Assembly (NCBI RefSeq): GCF_019175385.1
Contig: NC_083346.1
Location: 90,526,333 to 90,590,332, forward strand
Origin: Lycium barbarum
Taxonomy: Eukaryota; Streptophyta; Magnoliopsida; Solanales; Solanaceae
DNA: 64,000 bases
Direction: 5' to 3'
A program made the position numbers and the translations under genes. The notes beneath the pieces are model-generated. The model was not told where the DNA came from. It did not search any database and saw only the letters and a program-made list of their open reading frames with translations. Shown here one piece after another: positions 22,227-33,889 of this stretch (positions within the stretch are counted from its first letter, which is position 1; every line of letters begins with the position of its first letter).

Positions 22227-22484
22227 ATGATGACAAGGGGAGGATTAAGTTACTCTTTAAAGGAGGACCCAAGTGAGGATGTACCCTTCATTGAGACGGA
22301 CCCATCTGAGATTATATCTTCTACGGAAACAGACCCCTCGGAGATTCAGGATGAATCAGTGCTACAGGTACCATCGGCTTTGATAAGAGCAGAGCATCCA
22401 GGAAAAGCTCTGATGTTACCAGTTTCGCCCTTGACCATAGCTGGGCAAGGAAGGGAAACGCTAATGCTAGGAGTTGAACCTTAA
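22227..22484 (+). CDS. Small acidic DPSE-repeat ORF (85 aa), unknown function
   Basis: I start it at the ATG at 22227, which gives 85 residues; the open frame extends 16 codons upstream without another ATG. It reads LSYSLKEDPSED, then IETDPSEI and TETDPSEI: three DPSE repeats at 11-residue spacing. A less acidic tail follows (SALIRAEHPGKALML). The position is about 240 nt after the primer site, as for the larger acidic ORF of element 1 (1772-2353), which has SYSIETDPSED. The shared motif and slot suggest one gene family in two elements. It is probably truncated, and internal region 1 lost this part altogether. No enzymatic or structural domain recognised. Confidence 0.45.
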   Translation: MMTRGGLSYSLKEDPSEDVPFIETDPSEIISSTETDPSEIQDESVLQVPSALIRAEHPGKALMLPVSPLTIAGQGRETLMLGVEP

Positions 22485-24486
22485 GCTTCAGAGTATCGTA
22501 GACCAGCACAGAGTGTAGGACCTTCTGAGAAACTGAGGAGTTTGTAGCCTGAGGACCCTAATAACCAGGACTTGATGACATCTTCAGAGCAAGGTTCAAA
22601 TAAAGGTGGTGGTCAGACCCGACAGGTTAGTATAGCTTGTACAATTGGAAAAGATTCAGGTGGCGGAGAACGGTGGATAGAGAGGCAACAGGATGAAGAA
22701 TTTCTCAGCCCATATTAGAGCGATTCATGCCAGATCAGGGTTCTAGAGTAGGGCTATGGGAAGTCCCACTTCTGTCAGAGTTTAAGGACTAGAGCAGCTA
22801 ATCATGGAAGGTATATTTGTCGCTTTGAAAAAGTGTTAAAAGTAAGCAAGTATGAACTAAAATGTTTTATGTTATGCAACAATGGTAAGTCATAATACCT
22901 TAAATGATTATATTAGGAAAGGGAAAAGGAGTTGAGAGGATTTTCAGCCAGACGATAGTAAAGGATTGTGTTATATTTTGAGTGGCCAGTAACTTTAGAA
23001 GTGTTTTATTAATGAGACATCGGTGTGATTAGATGGGAGCTATAACTGTCCCTCGAGGTAAGACGTGAAAAGGATACGTATGTGTTTAAACAATGACCCT
23101 TGAGTATAAATATGTCAATGATTTATGAGTAGAAAGGGGGTAAAACAAGGATTATGGAAACGGAAAAGAGTATCAGTTATAAGGAAGATAATGCTTAAAT
23201 GTCTAAATTGGATTGGATACGGAGTGCAAGATTCGAGTTTAAAAATCATTTTGAGGGGTTGTATGTGAGACCTACGGATGTGTTTTAAAGCTATGTAAGT
23301 TGTTATTTATATTGGGGAAAAGAGTCTAAGAGATGGAAATTAGACGAATCGAATCGAATTAAGTATGAGGCCTTTGCAACTCGATAAGTAGAAGGACGAA
23401 CCGTCGAGTGGAAAGACGGTCCGTCGAATGAACCGTCGAAGTGTGGCAGTGCGACTTATGTTATTATATAATTTTGATCCATGGTTTATTTTCATTCATT
23501 TCTCACATCATCCAGAACTCGAACATTTCTCTCCAAAAGTTTTATTATCACAGGATTATTGAGTTTGTAATACAAGGCTGAATGGTTAGCGAAGGAAGTG
23601 AGTTATGTTTTAGAAGGATTACTTATGTAAAGGGCATTGGAAGAGTTTGAAGTCGCAAATTGGTACAAGATAAAAGAGATCTACATAAAGATCGAGTATT
23701 TATGTAGCGAGAGAAAGGGGAAGTAGTAATAATCAGGATAGATTCTTGGAAATGGAATACTATACTAGATACCATTGCAATAATGAAATGGGAAAGCGAG
23801 TAACAGAAAAAAGGTGATTTCTAGAAGGACAGTAAGAGAATTATGAAGACCTCTTTAATAAAGGATTTGGCCATTTAAGGCTAGTATGTTTATGAGGATA
23901 TGTGACCATTTACAGGTATACGCGACTGACCAGATAGACTCAGACGATGAATAGTTACAGCTAAGATTGGTTGCAGAAATTACTGGAAGTAAGTACTTGC
24001 AAGAAAAAATGAGAACTAAATGGGAAGTCAAATATAGAGTGGTGGGTTACCTCCCTAAGGGGGGAAGACGAGACGACAAGTATTGGATTAGAAGTAGGCC
24101 TTGTTAAAAGATGGAAATAGGACAATAAAGGAATTGGAAACTACCTCATAGGGCTATTACACTGGCGGGCTGATAATATGTGAGGACGATTTGATGATAA
24201 ACATAACCAGTCAGTCATATGTATGACTAAATAAAGATTGGGAGATAGTACTCCAAGGAAGGAATTGTTCAAATTTCAAGATAAGAGTTTAATAGGAAGT
24301 TCAGTAATGAAGAAGCTGAGAAGGATTGGGTATGATGTTATTCGAAGTATATAGTAAACTAAGATAAATGTTAAGTGAAATAGCCATCGTGAGCTAGTTA
24401 TGTGGATACAAAGTTCCAGCATCATAGAACAGTTAGGAAAGCATTGTACAGGGAAGCCTTAAAGGAAAAAGTATTTGAGCCAGAAT

Positions 24487-24491
24487 CTAGT
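24487..24491 (+). repeat. Left target-site duplication CTAGT of solo LTR A
   Basis: CTAGT directly before TGTCACGAC. It is repeated at 27035-27039, and the undisturbed site AATCTAGTAACATC is seen in the sister copy at about 18226-18239. Confidence 0.95.
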
Positions 24492-27034
24492 TGTCACGAC
24501 CCAGCTAGGGGCCGTGACGGGTACCCGGGGCTAACCACCGAGCATCGCTCGTGCCATCACTTATTAAGCTTATTTAGCAGTCATTTATCCGATTCATGCT
24601 TAATTTATAATAAAATCCATTTTCATTTAGAAACGAAATGATTTTATACATACGAGCCCTTAGGCTAGCAAAATAATATACACACACACACACGTATATA
24701 TATATATACACATAATGACCATGCCATGAAACCACACGACCCACGTCGAGTATCTATGAGCCTCTAAGAGATGACACCTACAACTGTACACAAAAGAATC
24801 ATCATAGGCACCTCCGGGACAATGGAGGGCTTCCAATCAGCTAGCAGCCTCTAAGAATCCGGAGCAAGATCTCCTCCCTGTCTACCTGTGGGCATGAACA
24901 CAACGTCCATAGAAAAAAGGACGTCAGTATGAATATTTTACTGAGTATGTAAGGCAGGAATGAAATAAACAAACATAATAGAAAGATCATGAGTCATGGG
25001 ACAAAGATATAACCTGCACACATGTCATAGGCAATCGTATTACTATCATATTTCACAATTTACACAATCATAGTACCCATGTTATCACATCCCATACATC
25101 ATCACGTACGTCATCATATACCTCATCACATCATAATCTGTATCGTTACCCGCGTTTGGGTAACCCTCATACGCCGCCCACTAGTGGTGATCATGCCCGG
25201 CCCTTTGGGCTCGGTGTAAACATCCCAGCCCGCATTAGCGGTGACATGCCCGGCCATATAGGCGCGGTGGAATCATACGCAGCCCGCATTAGCGGTGACA
25301 TGCCCGGCCATATAGGCGGTGGAATCATATCATCACAACATCAATCATAACACGTCATTATTATACCTCTCAAGCCATAGCGTCATGTTATCATTTCTTA
25401 GTGTTCCATGTATCCCATAGTGTTACAAGTTAGCATTTCTTATCATCTTATTGTCATAACGTATAATAGCATTAAGAGCATTCATTAGGCTTTAAGACAA
25501 TCATACTATGTCGGGGTGACGTAAGGTCGTGAATCCCCGATTGTATTATGAACATTTATGAGTATCATGCCTCGCCTTGAAGGGAAGAAAACGTAAGGCG
25601 AGTGTTAACAATAATAGCATCATTAGCATTGTAAGAACATCATGCCACAATTTCTTGAGTCTCTTGACTCTAGCTCATTGTCATCACTATCATGCTCATA
25701 GGGGATTTAATATATAGAAGGACTCTTAAGCTTCATCTTATAGAAGGATTTGTGGAAACCTTGAAGGATTCATGCCTTTTGAAAGAAGAGTTAAGCCTCA
25801 CATACCTTTGTCGTTTAAGCAATGTAGCGTCTGCTTATTCTCCTTCAATGTCACGCCTCTACCTTCAAAAAGAGGATTCGTACGATCGTTAGTTAACCAA
25901 CTATAAGAACGCACTATTATTTCTAGAGAAAATTGGGCAGCACTTCCTTTGTTTATTCTAATTTTCCCGTATTCCATATCAACTCCCAATCACCCACAAT
26001 AACAATCACAATATATCAAATCACAATTATCATTCATATACAATGACCATGATCCACCATTCCTCTTCATTTTTCCCCACACTTATGGTTTTGGGTTCGC
26101 TATCGGATTTTCCCATGTATCACACTTATCTCATGGTATTCATGTCATTTGTAACATATTCATACTCACAACACACTAACATTCATAATTCAATTCAACT
26201 ACCACTCACTCATGACACTATTGACTCTTGAATGACCCATTTGCTATGTTCTTCTACCATTCGGGTATCTTAACCTTCCAATACCTCAAAAAATATAAAA
26301 TGGTCATGAAACTTACCTTGGATGATTGTTGAACAAGTCTTGAGTGGAGTTTCTCCTCTAGCAACAAAACCCTATCTCACCTCTTTTGGTTTTCTATGAG
26401 ACTTTACTTGGGTTTCACACTCTTGTTTTCATGAACTTGGTGTGGTTGATCTTGATTTTTTTCACTTGGATTCTTGTATTGGACGAGTTTTGGAAGGTTC
26501 TAGAGAGATGGTCGGTCGTGTAGAGAGAGGATGAAATAAGATAAAATGAACTTGGGTCCTTATTTAAAAATGTAAATCTGTCTCGACATCATTATACAGT
26601 CAATTATATGTTTCTTATAAATTTATACGGTCCGTATAATCGATCGTAAAACTGCTCCAATGACTACCCTTTTCCTGTGTGAACTTGACGGTACATTATA
26701 CGGGCCGTATAATTTTATACGGTCCGTATAATTGACTGTAAAATCATTCCTTCAGCAACCTCATTCTGCCTTATTCTGTGACTCTTTTACGGTTCATTAT
26801 ATGGCCGTATAATGTTATACGGTCCGTATAATTGACCGTATTACCCATCAGTTCACTGAGTCTTATTCTCGTCATTTCGTTTGATCTCCGATCCTTATGG
26901 AACCTTCTTAACAATTATTTGGCACCTCAATACCAGTCTAAAGGACGTTGTCCCTCATCAAAACACCATATACGTCATACCCTTCATTGGCCTAATCACT
27001 GTACGCTAGCGGGGGAAATTTCCAAGGTGTAACA
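24492..27034 (-). repeat. Solo LTR A of a gypsy element (2543 bp)
   Basis: On the minus strand from TGTTACACCTTGGAAATTTCC (27034) to GGTCGTGACA (24492), with no internal sequence and a 5-bp duplication CTAGT on both sides. It has a palindrome array (26590-26845), TATA-like sequence near 26559-26570, two 54-bp repeats (from 25227 and 25281), TACCTGTGGGCATG (24883-24896), an AC/AT microsatellite (24679-24712) and the GGGCAGCACTTCC block. A solo LTR arises by recombination between the two LTRs of an element. Confidence 0.95.
26590..26845 (-). repeat. Palindrome array in solo LTR A
   Basis: Repeated TTTATACGGTCCGTATAAT and TATACGGGCCGTATAAT, arms around a CGG-N-CCG or CGGGCCG centre, upstream of the LTR TATA on the minus strand. 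Confidence 0.85.
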
Positions 27035-27647
27035 CTAGTAACATCTTGTTGATGGAAAGATGCAGAGTTATCAATTGAGGAGGACTAAAATGAAAATGAA
27101 CTATTCGGAAGAACACGATTATTTGATGATACAAATGTGTATGACGATGATATGACAATTCCAGGCATAGAATATTCAAGAAATAAGAGAATTAAAGTCG
27201 CGTTGTAAGTGAATGGAATGAGATGGACCTAAAAGAGTAACTAGAGGCTAGTGGCAGTAGTGAAAAAGGTAATGAGGAGTAAAGTTCGTGTAAGACAACT
27301 TCATTGCATTACAATAAATAAAGATGGATCTAACACTGAAATGGATATGTCTATTCTGGAAGATAGCAGAAAGGTATAAAATCATATACTACAGAGATGA
27401 TATAAGTATATGAGAGGCTAGCTAAGATTACTACAAAGCTTCAACCGGTTAAGTGTAGCGTAGCCGTGGATAGCAATATCAAGATAGAGTATATGTTGGG
27501 AAACCTGACTAAAGATATAGTTTCCCAGAAATGGTATATCTCTTAAACCAAAGCTCGAAAGAAGATTCAGGGAAGGACTATCTCAGCAAGATGGATTCCT
27601 AAGATATCGAACCGACTTTATATTAAATATAGCAAGGGTAGATGATC

Positions 27648-28205
27648 TGTTTAGAGGCAACAAAGATGTATCATGACCTTTGTGGATTGATAGAAAGAAC
27701 ATATTACAGAGTTCGTGGTTTATTAATAGTTAAACAGAAGTGTGAGATACTGAAGTATCATATGGTTATGTCATTGAGGAATGAGGAAATGATCAGTATG
27801 GATTTTGTAATTGTAAGGAACTTGGAAAGCTTCATGACATGTATATTAGAACCTTGAAGAAAATTGGGACGACCAGTTAGTATGGATTGAATAAGCATAT
27901 GGTATTATTCATCATTCCAATATCCATATGGCTCATATGAAGCTCTATAAGACTGGGAGAATGTCAGATTGTTTGAAATTTGGAATCTCATCCTAAAGAA
28001 ATTTACGAGAAGTAATAAGGAAGATAAGTTGACCCTTGGATACCTTAGACTTCACAAGATGATAGTCGAAGGACCTACTAGATTTACCCTCAAAATCGGA
28101 ATCTGTATTCAGTCTTCGACATGTCTATGCTTCACAAGTGTATTGAGAAATCCCCCTACAGTTGTACTAATTGATGATTTTTGGAGTACAGAACAATTAT
28201 CATAG
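27648..28205 (+). pseudogene. Integrase and pol C-terminus remnant in internal region 2
   Basis: Parallel to 18843-19410: ATKMYHDL then MISMDFVIV at 27648-27815. A shifted integrase-core remnant is at about 27885-27950. The last stretch has CFTSVLRNPPTVVLIDDFW in one frame and remnants of VSMLHKC in another. It stays open over 71 and 78 codons in two pieces but is clearly frameshifted. Confidence 0.72.
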
Positions 28206-28367
28206 AAGAGATGACTTGAGAAGTTAAGAAAGATATGAGATCTAAGTATCTGCATTTGTTTCCATTACTAAAAGAGATATAGACTGAGACATTATAACCT
28301 TCAGGTTGGTAGTATTACAGCTACAGAGGAAGCTCTGCCGAAACTTCCATAAGATCTTTGATAGTTT

Positions 28368-28403
28368 AACATTCGAGGACGAATGTTTTTAAAGGGGAGA
28401 GAA
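28368..28403 (+). promoter_or_regulatory. Stem-loop and polypurine tract before LTR 3
   Basis: AACATTCG-AGGA-CGAATGTT at 28368-28387, then AAAGGGGAGAGAA, and LTR 3 starts at 28404. Confidence 0.88.
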
Positions 28404-30800
28404 TGTTACACCTCGAACATTTTCGCTTCATTTGCATTGTGAATAAACTAACGTAAGCTTGGAGAGGTAATGGAACCCTTATGAGGTTAAGGAATACTCG
28501 TAAAAAGTGTTAGGCAAGTGTCTAAAGGTTCCAGGATCAAGCAAATTGAAGAAAATAAGTTTGTCAAAAATTTGGAAAAATTTGGCAGAATTTTTGGATA
28601 GAAATTTTGGGTCAAATTTAGAGAGGTATATTTCCTAAAATAAGAGGAGTTACGTAATCCCTTATGTAAACCGATGTTCAGTGAGTCTTCTTTCCAATGC
28701 AACAAATTGTTCGTCGATATCACATCAGAGCAGAAAGTTATGGACGTTTCAAAATTAGCTGTCAGAAGCTCTTCGCGAACGCAAGCCAAGGCCTCGCGAA
28801 CTCGAAGAGCCAAATCAAAGTTGGTGGAACCGACTTTGGAAAGTATAAAAAGGCCCTCTTGGTCATTTTTTTGATCATTTCCCAACGCTAGAACATTCTA
28901 CAACATAGGTACATGTTCTTACAAGTCCATATGCAAATTTCGGTCACAAAGTCTTAAAGTTAGCAATCAACGAGGCTCGGGAAGTGCGTATAAGCTCGTA
29001 AAGTTCGCGTTCATGGTGGTATTATGTTGGTGAAGGTGAAGTTTGGGTTCAAGCTAGTGCCAAGTACTATCCCGTCCATTGAGGTAAGATTCTTCCCCTA
29101 GGGTTAAGGATTTAAGTTAATTCATGGAGAATCTTGCTAGAATTGTCTCGTATTGAGTTAAATTGGTTAAAAGACGAAATAAACCTTGTGGTGGATGTTG
29201 TTGATGAAGTAATAATAATGTTGATTATATGTGATTGTACATATGTTGAATTGAATTGCTTTTGGAGGTTTTAATGGTTTAAAGTGAAGGAAAAACATAG
29301 TATAAAGGCTGTAGTTTGATATGTTGATATTGTTGGCTTATGGATTGATTTTTGAAGGAAGTTCCGAACGTTGTATATCTTTCTCCAGTAGTATCTTTAT
29401 TGTGTTATTGTTTATATTGTTATTGATGTTTGGGAGTTGTTTTGGAATTTGGAGGAAGTAGATAATATAGGGGAAATGTTGCTCAAATGTCGTTAGCGTA
29501 GTTAATAGCTTGGTTTGACCTCATAAGCATCTCACCGAATTAACCTTGGTGCAAATTATCTTGAATGTAGATTTACAAATTCGGAAGGATGAGCATTAAG
29601 TAGTTAAGGAGACGACAAGGTATCCTAAGGTTGTCCTTTTCTTTCTTAAGGCATGACTCCATTGTTTTGAGCTTACACAAAGGATGTCCATAATAATTCT
29701 TATCTTAGAAATATTAGAAGCATATGTTCTTGATGTTCTTATGATATTGTTGGTTCTTATCTCCTGATTATTATGGTTATTAATCTTATTATTGATGTTG
29801 ATCTCATCTTACGATTATTGTTCCTCCAAGGTGAGATATGTTCGTGATGATAGTTCCATAATGATAATCGGAGGTTACCGACCTTACGTCACTTCGCTAG
29901 GGTTATAACGTTTATATGGGCTCTCATGCTTGCTTTATATATATGTATGTATTTTCTCACATCGAGTCGCGCTATAGTCGGCTGGGTACGACACCTATTG
30001 TGCACACCACTGCATTGGGCAGGTTATGATGATACCCAAGAGGCGGGATGCCTCGAACACGGGATGATATGATATATGGATCGGGCTGCACGTTCCGCAA
30101 CACTAACATATATGGATCGGGCTGCCCGTTACACAGCACTAGCATTTATGGATCGGGCTGCACATTCCGTAGCACTAACACTTATATTATACATGTATGA
30201 AAATGTTTTATTTTAAAAGCTAAGCATGCATGATATCCGCCTTAAGAGGCAATCAGATGTACAGGTTACTTCTCCTATCTCATGTTCATTCCATACTTTC
30301 ATTATGTTGTTATTCATGCCTTACATACTCAATCCATTATTCGTAATGACGTCCTTTTGTTTGAGGACGCTGCGTTCATGCCCGCAGGTAGACAGGGAGA
30401 CTGTTCAGACTAATAGGATAACTTCTCAGCAGTTGTACAGAAGCACTCCACTTGTTCCGGAGTTGCAGTCCAATTGGTATGATCTTTTGTGTAAAGATGG
30501 GCTCGGCAGGATACTTTCCCATCCTTATTATGTTATGTACTCCAGTAGAGGCTCGTAGACAGTTATGTGTTGTTAGATGTTCTATGACCTTCACGGTCCT
30601 TATATTTTTGTATACTTGGTTTCAGCTTGATGACGCTTATGTATATCTTTTGGGCTGGTCTCCCTTACAGCTAACGATATTTATAAGTTAGCAAGATGGC
30701 CCACTCAAGTATGATTATATGATGAGATGCATGTATGTTTTGTGGTACTCGGTAGGCTAGCTCCGGGCGCCCGTCGTGGCCCTCTGATTGGGTCGTGACA
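28404..30800 (+). repeat. Array LTR 3, complete (2397 bp)
   Basis: Runs from TGTTACACCTCG to GGGTCGTGACA. TATAAAAA is at 28844, GGGGAAATGTTGCTCAAA at 29470-29487, TTACGTCAC at 29884-29892, the 36-bp triplet at 30072-30179 and CATGCCCGCAGGTA at 30377-30390. The next base starts Tat/Ogre-type internal sequence; AAAAC (30801-30805) is the expected target duplication. Confidence 0.92.
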
Positions 30801-30802
30801 AA

Positions 30803-31003
30803 AACACTGCTATCTCGTTCAACCATATCACCCCTCAGGTATCTTTCTTCACCCCCAACATGCCAAATGAATCTTCCCCAGGACACAAGGAACTGGATCA
30901 CTACGAGGAGATAGAAAGGATTTGGAGGGCTGAACAAGACAGGTGAGAGAAAGATATGGATAGGAAGATGGAAGAATTATTGAAAAATTCCAACAGGTCC
31001 ACA
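30803..31003 (+). pseudogene. gag fragment of the Tat-like element
   Basis: The frame reads FFTPNMPNESSPGHKELDHY then IERIWRAEQDR. A TGA (30944-30946) interrupts it, then it continues as KDMDRKMEELLKNSNRS. This charged, helical type of sequence suits the N-terminal gag of Tat-type elements, but that is inference. It joins RT sequence in another frame at about 31003, so the rest of gag, protease and most of RT were deleted. Confidence 0.55.
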
Positions 31004-31792
31004 AGGAAGGTTGAACTACATTGGGCGGTTCATAGCCCAGTCCACCGTGATCATGGAGCCAATCCTTAAATTACTCAAGAAAGATGCTCCCATGAACTGG
31101 ACGGAGGTATGCCAAGGGACATTCGACAAAATCAAAAGATATCTTTCCAATCCCCCTATTCTGGTGCCACCCAGGCAAGGGAGTTCTCTCTTACTGTACC
31201 TGTCGGTATTAGAAAACGCTTTCGGCTATATGGTGGCCCAGCACGACGAAAAAGGCAAAAAGGAACATGCCATCTACTATCTAAGCAAGAATTTTACATG
31301 CTGTGAGGCACGGCACACGCTCGTAGAGAAGACCTGTTGCGCCCTGACTTGGATCGCTCAGAAGCTGAGGCACTACCTATCGGTGTTCACCACCCACCTC
31401 ATATCTCGAATGGATCCATTGAGGTACATTTTTAGGGAACCTATGCCCGTGGGAAAGTTAGCTAAATGGCAGATATTGCTAAGTGAATTCGACATCATAT
31501 ACGTAGTACAAAAGGCAATCAAAGGACAAGCCATGGCTGACCTGCTGGCAGAAAGCCCCGTCGATGACTATCTTGAGCCTTTACGGACTTTATTCCCAGA
31601 TAAGGATGTACTAGCTATGGAAGAAGAATTGGCCGAACCATACAAGGGATGGAGGCTATTCTTTGACGGGGCGGTCAATTATAAAGGGTCAGGCATCGGG
31701 GCAGTGTTGATATCGAAAATAGGACAACATTATCCGATAGCTGCGAAGCTTAACTTTAGGTGTACTAACAACATGGCAGAGTACGAAGCATG
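31002..31792 (+). pseudogene. RT C-terminus, RNase H and additional RNase H of the Tat-like pol
   Basis: Begins inside RT at GRLNYIGRFIAQ with no methionine at the true domain start. The RT connection (ILKLLKKDAPMNW) is followed by RNase H from LLLYLSVLENAFGYMVAQHD through ISRMDPLRYIF and KGQAMADLLAE. At the first acidic position of RNase H the sequence has LEN, where this family usually has an Asp. A linker leads to the extra RNase H-like domain WRLFFDGAVNYKGSGIGAVL with NMAEYEA, which is the Tat/Ogre hallmark. A TGA (31791-31793) replaces the Cys codon usually following AEYEA; similarity then continues in the same frame as VLGLKMALD for a few codons before the next deletion. Confidence 0.88.
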
Positions 31793-31821
31793 AGTCCTCG
31801 GCCTCAAGATGGCGTTGGACA

Positions 31822-32338
31822 TGAGATGATTGACAACAACCGGGATTGGCATGAACAACTGCCTTATGCTTTGTTGGGGTACCGGACAATGACCCGCACT
31901 TCCATCGGGGTAACCCCATATCTCCTTGTCTATGGTACCGAAGCGGTCATACCCACAGAAGTGGAAATCCCCTCACTCCGGATCATCCAGGAGGCGGAGC
32001 TGCAAGATGCAGAATGCGTTAAAAATCGTTATGAACAGTTGACTATGATAGAAGAGAAGAGAATGGTGGCAGTATATCACGGACAGCTATACAGGCAAAG
32101 GATGTCTCGAGTTTTCAACAAACGGGTCAGAGCTCGACTCTTCCAGATCGGACAACTCGTACTCAAGCGAGTCTTCCCTCACCAAGGGGAATATAAAAGG
32201 AAATTCGCACCAAACTGGCAAGGGCCATACATGGTTAGGAAAGTACTCTCAGGAGGAGCCGTAGTCCTAGCCGAGATGGACGGACAAGAGTGTCCCAAGG
32301 CCATCAACGCCAATGCGCTTGAGAGATACTACATTTAG
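31822..32338 (+). pseudogene. Integrase C-terminal fragment of the Tat-like pol
   Basis: Integrase similarity starts at MIDNNRDWHEQLPYALLGYR and goes on to TPYLLVYGTEAVIPTEVEIP and the C-terminal module KFAPNWQGPYMVRKVLSGGA, ending YYI-stop at 32338. An upstream ATG in the same frame (31790) is only out-of-frame RNase H sequence. The zinc finger and the first two catalytic Asp of the DDE core are deleted, so it cannot be an active integrase. The frame is open for 182 codons, so it could be predicted wrongly as a gene. Confidence 0.88.
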
Positions 32339-33002
32339 GATTCCATTTGCTTGTAATCGCATTGTTATTTCCTTGTAATTGTGCCTTCTGCTTGTATTCG
32401 TACTAGAATAGGAGAAAAACAAATCATCTATGTAATGAACTGCGCAATGACCTGACTTTCCTACGGTGGGACATGTAGGCAGTCCATATCGGACCCGGTC
32501 GCTTTATTAGGAAAACCAAAACTCGATTACTTTATCCCGAACTACGTTCGACCTAAATTCCCGCAGCGACAGGATACGTAGGCGCTTTCGAGCTCGGTCG
32601 TCATAAAAGAAAAACCCATAAACCATTAAGAAAACCCCAGAGACAATAAAGCAAGATAGGATCAACGAAATCAAGCTACGAAGATCGAGACATAAGGACG
32701 ACATGTGTCAACCCCACACTGGGGCAGAATTTTTTAGAGGATCTCAAAAATTTCTATCAGGAACATCAACAGGAAGATAGAAAAATAAGACCCTACACTA
32801 GGGCAGAATTTTTTATGGAACCTCAAAAATTCCCGCATGGTGAGAAACACCAAGAGCCGCTTGGGGCAAGCCCGAACTGAGTCAGAATTTTCAGAAAAAA
32901 AAGGGGCTTAAAGTTCCTCCATCAAGATCAGGAATCAACAGTCATACCTCTCGGGGGATCCGGAAGACCGCACTCAAAGTCACATGTCATGACAAAAGAT
33001 TT

Positions 33003-33006
<4 letters not shown>
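32339..33006 (+). other. Tat 3' non-coding region, block 1 (GGGCAGAATTTTTTA repeats)
   Basis: CACTGGGGCAGAATTTTTTA (about 32718) and CACTAGGGCAGAATTTTTTA (about 32796) are imperfect direct repeats about 78 bp apart, each followed by CTCAAAAATT. A weaker copy is near 32870. Reverse-complement equivalents are at 62480-62690. No gene. Confidence 0.7.

Positions 33007-33077
<71 letters not shown>
33007..33077. repeat. (AT)n-(AAT)n microsatellite
   Basis: A run of AT dinucleotides followed by AAT trinucleotides. Confidence 0.97.
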
Positions 33078-33399
33078 CGAACTTGTATATGTAGAACAAT
33101 GCGCTTCACTAACCTACACCCATTAGCGAAAGTACGCTCTGAAACCATCTCTAGGAATATCGAGGCCAAGAGGGTTCAGAAAGACGTCCAGAGGAGCCGC
33201 CAGACAGGAGGACAACAATGCTAATCGGCCTTTTAGGAAATTCATAATTTTTCTGTGGATGCAGGTCTTAACAGGAAAGAGACGGAGCTGCGAAGGCCAA
33301 ATCCGGCAAGAATAACACATTGGACTATCATGTACACCACAAGACGAATGGACAGGAGAAAATAAATCCGGCCAAGAGATGGATCGCACAAGTAAAGAA

Positions 33400-33830
33400 T
33401 GAAAAACATGCTCAACTGAGAGGCTCAGCGAATAAAGGAAAGGCGCACTGGATTTGAAGAAAGTGGCTGGCCAAAAGGGTCATGAGATGGGGAAATGACA
33501 GAGACAACGCTGACCGAAGGGTCCCAATAGGGTAAATAACAGAGGTGCAGTGGGCCAAAAGGGGTCGCAATAAATGAATGACAAGGACATATTCAACCAA
33601 AAGGGTCAACAAAAGAAGTTAATGACAAAGAAGTATTCGCCCTAAAGGTTCAACAAAAAAAAAATGAGAAAAGACATATCAAGCCAAGAAGGTCACAATG
33701 AATGAGCGAAAAGACACGTTCAACCCAGAGGGTCATGACAAAAACAAAGGGGAATATCCAGTCGTGAGGCTCATAACCCACACTACGGACAAAAGAAAGA
33801 TCATCTAGCCGCAAGGGTCGTATCTGTATC
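33400..33830 (+). repeat. Tat 3' non-coding region, block 2 (about 45-bp degenerate repeats)
   Basis: Units contain CAACCAAAAGGGTCAACAA or variants (CCAAAAGGGTCATGA, CAACCCAGAGGGTCATGA) followed by A-rich sequence, spaced about 45 bp. The reverse complement is at 61850-62100. Confidence 0.75.
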
Positions 33831-33889
33831 TTTTAATTCCTTTCGATTCTTCCACTATTTAATTTCCTTTCAATTCTTTATTTTTCTGT

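Larger units (their letters stand above)
21975..28403 (+). mobile_element. Array internal region 2, split by a solo LTR
   Basis: Collinear with internal region 1 but retaining an intact primer site and a small acidic ORF. It is interrupted by the solo LTR at 24492-27034; without it and its duplication the region is about 3.9 kb. From 22520 to 24490 no domain can be recognised. The 3' part carries integrase remnants. Confidence 0.82.
15204..30800 (+). mobile_element. Tandem gypsy array: LTR-internal-LTR-internal-LTR
   Basis: Three LTR copies (15204-16232 partial, 19600-21974, 28404-30800) alternate with two related internal regions (16233-19599, 21975-28403). Neighbouring units share an LTR, the signature of unequal recombination between LTRs rather than nested insertion. 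Internal regions contain decayed integrase but no intact gag or RT. LTR 2 and LTR 3 differ by several percent where I compared them, so the array is much older than element 1. Confidence 0.88.
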
